From positions 1 to 64,000 of the forward strand of contig CALFXR010000222.1 of NCBI GenBank assembly GCA_937958475.1: DNA of 64,000 bases, given 5' to 3'. The stretch's first letter is position 1. The number at the start of each line of letters is the position of its first letter. The translations under genes were made by a program, and so were the position numbers. This document shows positions 42,649-49,991 of this stretch, one piece after another. Under the pieces are notes generated by a model. That model searched no databases and was not told where the DNA came from. It worked only from the letters and a program-made list of their open reading frames with translations. Source of the DNA: an uncultured Mesorhizobium sp. (GTDB lineage: Bacteria; Pseudomonadota; Alphaproteobacteria; Rhizobiales; Rhizobiaceae).

Positions 42649-43469
42649 GCGCCGACGGGCTGCCGCCGCTTCGCGAGGTCATCCAGCGTCACGGGCTGGC
42701 GGCGAAGAAGGCGCTCGGGCAGAACTTCCTGCTCGACCTCAACCTGACCGGCAAGATCGCCCGCGCTTCCGGGCCGCTGGAGGGCGCGACCGTCATCGAG
42801 GTCGGGCCCGGTCCCGGCGGGCTCACCCGCGCGCTTCTGATGCACGGCGCGGCGCGGGTCGTGGCGATCGAGCGCGACGAGCGCTGCCTTGAGGCGCTGG
42901 CCGGGATCGCCGAGCGCTATCCCGGGCGGCTGGAGGTGATCCCCGGCGACGCGCTGAAGACCGATTTCGCCGCGCTGGCGGCCGGCAATGCGGTCAGGAT
43001 CATCGCCAATCTGCCCTACAACATCGGCACCGAACTCCTCGTCCGCTGGCTGACGACCAGGGACTGGCCACCCTTCTGGTCGTCGATGACGCTGATGTTC
43101 CAGCGCGAAGTGGCCGAGCGCATCGTCGCGGCTCCGGGAAGCCCTTCCTATGGCCGCCTGGGCGTCCTCGCCGGATGGCGCACCGAGGCGCGCATCGCCT
43201 TCGACGTTCCGCCGCAGGCCTTCACGCCGCCGCCCAAGGTGACGTCGTCCGTCGTCCATCTGCTGCCGCGCGCGGCGCCGCTGCCGGCCGACCTGAAGAC
43301 CCTGGAACGCGTCACCGAAGCCGCCTTCGGCCAGCGTCGCAAGATGCTGCGACAGAGCCTGAAGTCGCTCGGCGGCGAGGCGCTTCTGGAGAAGGCGGGC
43401 ATCGACGGCACGCGCCGGGCGGAGACGCTGACGGTCGAGGAATTCGCGCGGCTGGCCCGCGCGATCTGA
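42645..43469 (+). CDS. rsmA: 16S rRNA dimethyladenosine transferase
   Basis: RsmA (KsgA) dimethylates A1518 and A1519 of 16S rRNA late in small-subunit assembly. The 274-residue protein has KKALGQNFLLDLN near residue 22, SAM-binding EVGPGPGGLTRAL near 54, the catalytic NLPYNIGT near 120-127 and the C-terminal FTPPPKVTSSVV. The start overlaps the pdxA stop. The operon ends here, five bases before the convergent gmk. Confidence 0.96.
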   Translation: MSADGLPPLREVIQRHGLAAKKALGQNFLLDLNLTGKIARASGPLEGATVIEVGPGPGGLTRALLMHGAARVVAIERDERCLEALAGIAERYPGRLEVIPGDALKTDFAALAAGNAVRIIANLPYNIGTELLVRWLTTRDWPPFWSSMTLMFQREVAERIVAAPGSPSYGRLGVLAGWRTEARIAFDVPPQAFTPPPKVTSSVVHLLPRAAPLPADLKTLERVTEAAFGQRRKMLRQSLKSLGGEALLEKAGIDGTRRAETLTVEEFARLARAI

Positions 43470-43474
43470 ACGGC

Positions 43475-44131
43475 CTAGCCGGTCTTTTCGTCGAGCAGGC
43501 CGGAGACGAACTCGAACAGGCCCGGATTGCGGTCGCGGCGCAGGCGTTCGGCGGCGACGATGGCGCGCACCTGGCCGAAAGCCTGATCGAGGTCGCGGTT
43601 GACGACGACGTAGTCGTACTCGCGCCAGTGCTCGATCTCGTTGCGCGCATTGGCCAGCCGCGTTTCGATGGTGGCGGCCGAATCCTCGGCGCGGCGCTGC
43701 AGCCTCGCCCTCAGTTCCGTCATCGATGGCGGCAGGATAAAGACCGAGACGATGTCGCCGCGGATCTTCTCGCGCAGCTGCTGCGCGCCCTGCCAGTCGA
43801 TATCGAACAGCATGTCGCGGCCCTCGGCCATCGCCTGCTCGGCGGGGGCGCGCGGCGTCGCATAGAAATTGCCGTGCACCTCGGCCCACTCGAGCAACTG
43901 GTCGCTGTCGCGCAGCACCTCGAACTCGCGGCCCGTGCGGAAATGGTAGTGGACGCCCTCGATCTCGCTCGGGCGGCGCGGCCGCGTCGTGACGCTGACC
44001 GACAGTTCGAAGCCGTGATCGTTTTCAAGCAGGTTGCGGGCGATGGTCGACTTGCCCGCGCCAGAGGGCGAGGACAGGACCAGCATGAGGCCGCGCCGCC
44101 TGATGGCCAGCGGTGCGCGCGTGTCGGTCAT
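43475..44131 (-). CDS. gmk: Guanylate kinase
   Basis: Gmk phosphorylates GMP to GDP. The 218-residue protein has P-loop SSPSGAGKST near residue 20, GMP-binding SVTTRPRRPSEIEGVHYHF near 46, and the DIDWQGAQQLRE segment near 113. It is transcribed after yicC, four bases away, and convergent with rsmA. Confidence 0.96.
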   Translation of the reverse strand: MTDTRAPLAIRRRGLMLVLSSPSGAGKSTIARNLLENDHGFELSVSVTTRPRRPSEIEGVHYHFRTGREFEVLRDSDQLLEWAEVHGNFYATPRAPAEQAMAEGRDMLFDIDWQGAQQLREKIRGDIVSVFILPPSMTELRARLQRRAEDSAATIETRLANARNEIEHWREYDYVVVNRDLDQAFGQVRAIVAAERLRRDRNPGLFEFVSGLLDEKTG

Positions 44132-44134
44132 GCC

Positions 44135-45022
44135 CTACTCCAGATTCTGGACCTGCTCGCGGAACTGATCGACGACGGCCTTCAATTCGAGGCCGATACC
44201 GGTCACCGAGGCAGCGTTCGATTTCGAACACAACGTATTCGATTCGCGGTTGAATTCCTGCGAGAGAAAATCGAGCTTGCGGCCGACCGCGCCGCCCGCC
44301 GCGATGAGGCCTCGCGCGGCGGCGACATGTGTCTTCAGCCGGTCGATCTCCTCGCGAATGTCGGCCTTGGTCGCCATGAATGCGGCCTCCTGGTGCAGCC
44401 GCGCCTCGTCGAGGCCGGAGGCGGCGTCCATCAGCAGGCGGACCTGCTCGGCGATCTTCTGGCGAATCATCGCCGGCTCGCGCGAGGGATCCGCCTCCGC
44501 GGCGAGCGTCAGTCCGGCGATCCGGTCGAGATGGCCCACAAGGACCGCCGAGAGCGCCTCGCCCTCGCGCCGGCGGGCATCTTCCAGTCCACCCAGCGCA
44601 TCGTCGAGCGCGGCCATTATCGCGGCGTCGAGCGGCGCACGCTCCTCGTCCGTCTCGATCGTCTCGGGCGTCTCCAGCACCCCGCGAAGGGCGAGGAGAC
44701 CGTCGGCCGAGGCGCGCGCCACGCCGAACTGCTCCTCGAGCCGCCTGGCCAGCCCCGCGATGTCCTTCAGGAAGGCCTCGTTGATCACCGGCTGAGCCTG
44801 GACCCCGGTGCGCGCGACGGTGAGCACGGCCTGGATGTTGCCCCGGGAGAACCGCTTCTGCACGGCCTGACGCCCCACCGGCTCGAGCCGCTCGAAACCG
44901 GGCGGGAGGCGCAGGCGCGTCTCGATGGACTTGCCGTTGACGGACTTCACCTCCCAGGCGATCGCCGCGCCCTCGTGCGTGGCGACCGCGCGCGCGAAAC
45001 CCGTCATGCTCTGCAAGGCCAT
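44135..45022 (-). CDS. YicC/YloC family endoribonuclease-like protein
   Basis: The 295-residue protein begins MALQSMTGFARA, has EVKSVNGKSIETRLRLPPGFE near 24-45, and ends with the DUF1732-type KLDFLSQEFNRESNTLCSKS and a helix. YicC of E. coli is reported as an RNase with a role in stationary phase. The ATG at 45022 is the family start; a longer frame upstream is the shadow of mltG. It overlaps no neighbour but sits between mltG and gmk in one apparent operon. Confidence 0.92.
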   Translation of the reverse strand: MALQSMTGFARAVATHEGAAIAWEVKSVNGKSIETRLRLPPGFERLEPVGRQAVQKRFSRGNIQAVLTVARTGVQAQPVINEAFLKDIAGLARRLEEQFGVARASADGLLALRGVLETPETIETDEERAPLDAAIMAALDDALGGLEDARRREGEALSAVLVGHLDRIAGLTLAAEADPSREPAMIRQKIAEQVRLLMDAASGLDEARLHQEAAFMATKADIREEIDRLKTHVAAARGLIAAGGAVGRKLDFLSQEFNRESNTLCSKSNAASVTGIGLELKAVVDQFREQVQNLE

Positions 45023-45048
45023 GCCCGCCCCTTCCGCGACGACGTCGC

Positions 45049-46236
45049 CTATTGCGCGGTTCCGCTCGCCGCGCCGTTGCCGGCCGCGGCCGCCTTCGCC
45101 GCCTCTTCGGCCCGCTTCTTCTCCAGTGCGCGCCAGCGCGCGACGTTCTCGTTGTGCTCGTCGAGCGTCGAGGCGAAAGCGTGGCCCCCGGTGCCGTCGG
45201 CCACGAAGTAGAGCTCGTTGGTTTCCGACGGATTGGCCACCGCCTCGAGCGCCGCGCGGCCCGGATTGGCGATCGGCGTCGGCGGCAGCCCGTCGATGAT
45301 GTACGTGTTGTAGGGCGTCGGCTTGTCGATGTCGGACTGGTAGATCGGGCGGTCGGCAGGTTTGCCCTTGCCGCCGAACAGTCCGTAGATGATCGTCGGA
45401 TCCGACTGCAGCCGCATCCCCTTCTTCAGCCGGTTCATGAAGACGGCGGCGACCCGCGAGCGCTCGTCGCCCCTGCCGGTTTCCTTCTCCACGATCGAGG
45501 CGAGCGTGACAAATTCGTTGACATCGGCGATCGGCAGGTCGTCCCGACGCCGTGCCCACACGTCTTCGATGAGCTTCTTCTGCTGGGCCAGCATGCGATC
45601 GATGACCTGCTGGCGCTTGGTGCCGCGGGTGAAGCGCTGCGTGTCCGCCGCGAGCGAGCCCTCCGCCGGCATCTCGGCGGGCATCTCGCCTTCCAGCGCT
45701 TCGTGTTCGGCGATCCGCTGGAACGCCTGCTCGACCGTGATGCCTTCGGGAACGGTCAGCGAATAGAGAACCGACTTGCCGCTCTTCAGCAACTCCATGA
45801 TGTCGTGCATGGAAGCCTGCGGCTTGATCTCGTACTCCCCGGCCTTGAGCTTGCCGTCGTTGCCGTAGGCCCGCAGGCCGATCTGGAAGATACGCGCGTC
45901 GCTGATCAGGCCGCGGCGCTGGAGAAGCTGCGCGATTTCCTGGACGCCGGTGTTGGGCTTGACGAGGACCGTGCTGATGGTCTGCGTGGGCCCGGGGGCC
46001 TCGAACACCGTCTTGCCGTACCAGACCGTGGCGCCGCCTGCCAGGACGAGAAGCACCACCGCCGACATCAGGAAGTTGAGGAAGACGACGAACTGGTTGC
46101 GCGACTGCCGCGAGCGCCGCGGCGGCGGCACGCCTTGTTCGGGACGAAGCGCTTCCGAAGCAGATTTGGGCACGATCGGGCTTGGCGGATTCGTGCGCCG
46201 TCCGAAATCTCCGGGGATCGGTGGTGTGTCGGTCAT
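45049..46236 (-). CDS. mltG: Endolytic peptidoglycan transglycosylase MltG
   Basis: MltG cuts nascent peptidoglycan strands near the inner membrane and ends glycan growth. The 395-residue protein has a cytoplasmic Pro/Arg-rich start, a membrane helix about 45-70, a LysM-like region, and the YceG catalytic domain with the glutamate in LASIVEKETG near 250 and PYNTYIIDGLPPTPIANPG near 312-330. The C-terminal 60 residues are charged and Ala-rich. It follows fabF by about 115 bases. Confidence 0.93.
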   Translation of the reverse strand: MTDTPPIPGDFGRRTNPPSPIVPKSASEALRPEQGVPPPRRSRQSRNQFVVFLNFLMSAVVLLVLAGGATVWYGKTVFEAPGPTQTISTVLVKPNTGVQEIAQLLQRRGLISDARIFQIGLRAYGNDGKLKAGEYEIKPQASMHDIMELLKSGKSVLYSLTVPEGITVEQAFQRIAEHEALEGEMPAEMPAEGSLAADTQRFTRGTKRQQVIDRMLAQQKKLIEDVWARRRDDLPIADVNEFVTLASIVEKETGRGDERSRVAAVFMNRLKKGMRLQSDPTIIYGLFGGKGKPADRPIYQSDIDKPTPYNTYIIDGLPPTPIANPGRAALEAVANPSETNELYFVADGTGGHAFASTLDEHNENVARWRALEKKRAEEAAKAAAAGNGAASGTAQ

Positions 46237-46352
46237 CGCGCCTCGGCCCTGTCCGTCCTGTCTGCGTCGGGCGCCGAGACTAGGCCCGAATATGGCGAAA
46301 TTCGCAGCGGCAGCCGAAGCCGTCCACGGCTACAGCATGTGCCCTGCATCGG

Positions 46353-47615
46353 CTAGCCGGCGTAGCGCCGGAAGACCAGCGACGCGTTGGTGCCGCCGAA
46401 ACCGAAGGAATTGGAGAGCGCGACGTCGATGCGGCGCCGGCGCGGCGTGTTCGGCACGAGGTCGATCGGGGTATCGCGCTCCGGATTGTCGAGGTTGATC
46501 GTCGCCGGCGCGACGTTGTCGCGGATGGCGAGAATCGAGAAGATCGCCTCGGCGGCGCCGGCGGCGCCGAGCAGGTGGCCGATCGACGACTTGGTCGACG
46601 ACATGGAGATGCTCGAGGCCGCGCTACCGGCGAGGCGTTCGACCGCGCCGAGCTCGATCGTGTCGGCCATGGTCGAGGTACCGTGGGCGTTGATGTAGTC
46701 GACGTCCGCGGGCGTCAGGCCGGCCCGCTTCAGCGCCGCGCTCATGCAGCGGAAGGCGCCGTCGCCGTCCTCGGCCGGCGCCGTGATGTGGTAGGCGTCG
46801 CCGCTGAGGCCGTAGCCTATCACCTCGGCGTAGATCTTCGCGCCCCTCGCCTGTGCGTGTTCGAGCGCCTCGAGGACGACCACGCCGGCGCCTTCGCCCA
46901 TGACGAAGCCGTCGCGGTCGCGGTCATAGGGGCGCGACGCCTTCTCGGGCGTGTCGTTTCGCTCAGTGGACAGCGCCCGGCAGGCGGCGAATCCGGCAAG
47001 CGAAAGGCGGTCGATCGGCGATTCCGTGCCGCCGGCGAGCATGACGTCGGCATCGCCGAACATGATCAGGCGGGCAGCGTCGCCGATGGCGTGGGCACCG
47101 GTCGAGCACGCAGTGACCACCGCGTGATTCGGGCCCTTCAGCCCGTGGCGGATCGAAACCTGGCCGGAGACGAGGTTGATGATGTTGCCGGGGATGAAGA
47201 ACGGGCTGATTCGGCGAGGGCCGCGCTGTTCGAGGATCAGCGCGTTCTCGGCGATGCCGGAGATACCGCCGATGCCGGAGCCGATCATGACGCCGGTGGC
47301 GCAGCGCTCTTCCTCGGTCCGAGGCTTCCAACCGGAATCGGCGAGCGCCTCGTCGGCGGCCGCGATCCCGTACAGGATGAAGTCGCCGATCTTGCGCAGT
47401 TCCTTCGGTTCCAGCACCGATTCAGGGTTGAACGTGCTGTTGGAACCATCGCCGCGCGGAATGATGTGGGCGATCTTGGCGGGAAGGTCACCGACTTCGA
47501 ATTCGGTGATGCGCCGACAGGCGCTGCGCCCCGTAAGAAGCTCCCGCCATCCGTGCTCGAAACCGACACCGAACGGAGAGAGAAGACCCAAGCCGGTCAC
47601 GACGACGCGTCTCAT
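46353..47615 (-). CDS. fabF: 3-oxoacyl-[acyl-carrier-protein] synthase II
   Basis: FabF elongates acyl-ACP with malonyl-ACP in type II fatty acid synthesis. The 420-residue protein starts MRRVVVTGLGLLSPFG, has the active cysteine in TACSTGAHAIG near 170, and the two catalytic histidines in NAHGTSTMADTIE near 312 and SSIGHLLGAAGA near 348. It follows acpP by about 40 bases in the usual acpP-fabF order. Confidence 0.97.
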   Translation of the reverse strand: MRRVVVTGLGLLSPFGVGFEHGWRELLTGRSACRRITEFEVGDLPAKIAHIIPRGDGSNSTFNPESVLEPKELRKIGDFILYGIAAADEALADSGWKPRTEEERCATGVMIGSGIGGISGIAENALILEQRGPRRISPFFIPGNIINLVSGQVSIRHGLKGPNHAVVTACSTGAHAIGDAARLIMFGDADVMLAGGTESPIDRLSLAGFAACRALSTERNDTPEKASRPYDRDRDGFVMGEGAGVVVLEALEHAQARGAKIYAEVIGYGLSGDAYHITAPAEDGDGAFRCMSAALKRAGLTPADVDYINAHGTSTMADTIELGAVERLAGSAASSISMSSTKSSIGHLLGAAGAAEAIFSILAIRDNVAPATINLDNPERDTPIDLVPNTPRRRRIDVALSNSFGFGGTNASLVFRRYAG

Positions 47616-47654
47616 GGTCGAACCCTCCCCGACAGTTCCGGCGTTACGGCAGGA

Positions 47655-47891
47655 TCAGGCAGACGCCTTGTCGATGTACTTGACGGCGTCGCCGACCGTC
47701 AGGATCGTCTCGGCCGCGTCGTCCGGGATCTCGACCCCGAACTCTTCCTCGAAAGCCATCACGAGCTCGACCGTGTCGAGGCTGTCTGCGCCGAGGTCGT
47801 CGATGAAGCTCGCGGCCTCCGTGACCTTGTCGGCGTCGACGCCAAGATGCTCGACAACGATCTTCTTGACCCGTTCTGCGGTATCGCTCAT
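47655..47891 (-). CDS. acpP: Acyl carrier protein
   Basis: The 78-residue acidic carrier holds growing acyl chains on a 4'-phosphopantetheine attached to the serine in GADSLDTVEL near residue 37. It begins MSDTAERVKKIVVEHLGV and is a typical AcpP. It is the first gene of the acpP-fabF transcript with a predicted promoter at 48014-48042. Confidence 0.98.
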   Translation of the reverse strand: MSDTAERVKKIVVEHLGVDADKVTEAASFIDDLGADSLDTVELVMAFEEEFGVEIPDDAAETILTVGDAVKYIDKASA

Positions 47892-47927
47892 GTGGGCATC
47901 CTCGTCTTCTGGAATTGTCTGCCTTCG

Positions 47928-47949
47928 TTAGCGGCCCGATTGCCGCTAA
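47928..47949 (-). other. Hairpin in the acpP leader
   Basis: A 7-bp stem (TTAGCGG/CCGCTAA, loop of eight) lies about 40 bases before the acpP start codon. There is no T-run, so it is not a usual terminator. It may affect translation or stability of the leader; no known family is recognised. Confidence 0.35.
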
Positions 47950-48013
47950 TCAAGCTGAAAAGATGAACCGGAACGGCCGGACGAACGCTTGGCTCCGCCA
48001 CCGTTTGGGGGCC

Positions 48014-48042
48014 GCATTACACGAATTCGCGACCCTGTCCAA
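48014..48042 (-). promoter_or_regulatory. Predicted promoter of acpP-fabF
   Basis: On the minus strand TTGGAC (48037-48042) and TAATGC (48014-48019) stand 17 bases apart. Transcription would start about 115 bases before acpP. The fabG stop is about 60 bases upstream. Confidence 0.55.
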
Positions 48043-48103
48043 GGCGAAAACGCCCCTTTCCTCCGCGTTACCGCGCCGCGACCGGCGACGGCCGCGAACG
48101 GCG

Positions 48104-48841
48104 TCAGATCATGGCCATGCCGCCGTTGACGTGGAGCGTCTGGCCGGTCACGTAGGAGGCTTCAGCGGAGGCGAGGTAGACCACGGCGGAGGCGATCTCG
48201 TCGCCCTTGCCCATGCGGCGCATCGGGATCGCGCCCATGATCCCTTCCTTCTGTTTGTCGTTCAGCTTGTCGGTCATGGCCGATTCGATGAAGCCGGGTG
48301 CCACGCAGTTGACGGTTACGTTGCGGCTTGCGATCTCCTGGGCGAGCGACTTGGAGAAGCCGATCATGCCGGCCTTGGAGGCGCAGTAGTTCGCCTGGCC
48401 CGGATTGCCGGTAACGCCGACGACGGAGGTGATGTTGACGATGCGGCCGTAGCGGCGGCGCATCATCGGGTGGGTGAGTTCCCGGGTCAGCCGGAAGGCA
48501 GCGGTGAGATTGACCTCCAGCACCGCGTCCCAGTCGTCGTCCGACATGCGCACGAACAGGCCGTCGCGGGTGATGCCGGCATTGTTGACGAGGATGTCGA
48601 CGCCTCCCAGCTCTGCTTCGGCCTTCTGGCCGAGCGCCTTGACCTCGGCGCGGTCGGAGAGATTGGCGGGGAAGATCTTCACCCGGTCGCCGAGTTCGCC
48701 TGCGAGCGCCTCGAGCCGCTCGACGCGGGTGCCGTGAAGCCCCACGGTCGCGCCCTGCGCGTGGAGCGCGCGGGCGACGGCCTCGCCGATGCCGCCGGAC
48801 GCGCCGGTGACGAGCGCCTTGCGGCCGCTGAGATCGAACAT
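48104..48841 (-). CDS. fabG: 3-oxoacyl-[acyl-carrier-protein] reductase
   Basis: FabG reduces 3-oxoacyl-ACP with NADPH. The 245-residue protein has TGASGGIGEAVA near 13-24, NNAGITRD near 86, the catalytic serine-tyrosine-lysine set with ITSVVGV near 135-141 and YCASKAG near 151, and the C-terminal TGQTLHVNGGMAMI. The ATG at 48841 follows GGGAG; a TTG two codons earlier is less likely. Confidence 0.96.
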   Translation of the reverse strand: MFDLSGRKALVTGASGGIGEAVARALHAQGATVGLHGTRVERLEALAGELGDRVKIFPANLSDRAEVKALGQKAEAELGGVDILVNNAGITRDGLFVRMSDDDWDAVLEVNLTAAFRLTRELTHPMMRRRYGRIVNITSVVGVTGNPGQANYCASKAGMIGFSKSLAQEIASRNVTVNCVAPGFIESAMTDKLNDKQKEGIMGAIPMRRMGKGDEIASAVVYLASAEASYVTGQTLHVNGGMAMI

Positions 48842-48939
48842 GCTCAATTCTCCCGATGTAAAAGAAGCTTCACCGCTTCAGATAGCCTCTCGGCTGCTCC
48901 GGTGCGAGAGGGTGCGTGATCGGACGAGGCTGTCCGGCC

Positions 48940-49881
48940 TCAGCCGAGCGCCGCCAGCGCGGCCTCGACGTCGGCCGACGTTCCGACATTAGCGGTCGCG
49001 ACCTCGCGGGCGATGCGCCGGGCGAGGCCGGAAAGCACCTTGCCGGCGCCGATCTCGTAGAGGGTGGTCACGCCGTTGCCGGCAAGCCACTCCACCGTCT
49101 CGCGCCAGCGCACCCGGCCGGTGACCTGCTCGACCAGGCGCGCGGCGATCTCGTCGGGGTCGGTCAGCGGCCTGACCACGACATTGGCGACGACCGGCAC
49201 GACCGGTGCCTTCTTCGCCACCTTCGCCAGCGCCTCGCGCATGGCCTCGGCGGCGGGCGCCATGAGGGACGAGTGGAACGGCGCGGAGACCGGGAGCATG
49301 ATCGCCCGCTTGGCGCCCTTCTCGGTGCAAAGGCGCGCGGCCTGCTCGACCGCCGCCCTGGCGCCAGAGATGACCAGCTGCCCGCCGCCATTGTCGTTGG
49401 CGATCTGGCAGGGTCCGGTGGCGGCTGCCTCGGCGCAGGCTGCCTCAACGCCGTCTTGTTCGAGGCCGAGGATGGCGGCCATGGCGCCCTCGCCGACCGG
49501 GACGGCGGCCTGCATGGCGTTGCCGCGGATCCTGAGCAGCCGCGCCGTGTCGGCGACCGAGAACGTGCCCGCAGCGGCGAGCGCGGAGTATTCGCCGAGC
49601 GAATGGCCGGCGACGAATTTCACCTTGTCGGCGAGGCTGAAACCGCGCGCCTCGAGGGCGCGCAGCGCGGCGACGGAAACCGCCATCAGCGCCGGCTGTG
49701 CGTTTGCCGTCAGCGTCAGCGTCTCTTCGGGGCCTTCCCACATGAGCGACGACAGCTTCTGGCCGAGCGCCTCGTCGACCTCGGCGAAGACGGCGCGCGC
49801 CTCGGGAAAGGCATCGGCGAGATCCTTGCCCATGCCGACGGCCTGGCTGCCCTGGCCCGGAAAGGTGAATGCGATCGACAT
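48940..49881 (-). CDS. fabD: Malonyl-CoA-ACP transacylase
   Basis: FabD loads malonyl groups onto ACP. The 313-residue protein has FTFPGQGSQAVGMG at the start, the active serine in GHSLGEYSAL near 90, and the catalytic histidine in SAPFHSSLM near 198-206. The ATG at 49881 follows GGGAG eight bases upstream; the family sequence begins exactly there. It precedes fabG in the cluster. Confidence 0.96.
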   Translation of the reverse strand: MSIAFTFPGQGSQAVGMGKDLADAFPEARAVFAEVDEALGQKLSSLMWEGPEETLTLTANAQPALMAVSVAALRALEARGFSLADKVKFVAGHSLGEYSALAAAGTFSVADTARLLRIRGNAMQAAVPVGEGAMAAILGLEQDGVEAACAEAAATGPCQIANDNGGGQLVISGARAAVEQAARLCTEKGAKRAIMLPVSAPFHSSLMAPAAEAMREALAKVAKKAPVVPVVANVVVRPLTDPDEIAARLVEQVTGRVRWRETVEWLAGNGVTTLYEIGAGKVLSGLARRIAREVATANVGTSADVEAALAALG

Positions 49882-49991
49882 CGCGCGTTCTCCCGACATG
49901 TTCGTTCGTCGCGAAGCCTCTCGCGCGAGGCGGGCGGCGGTGTCAAGGGAAAGCAGGGGATCGGCGCGCGCCCGCGCTTGCGGGTGGCGCC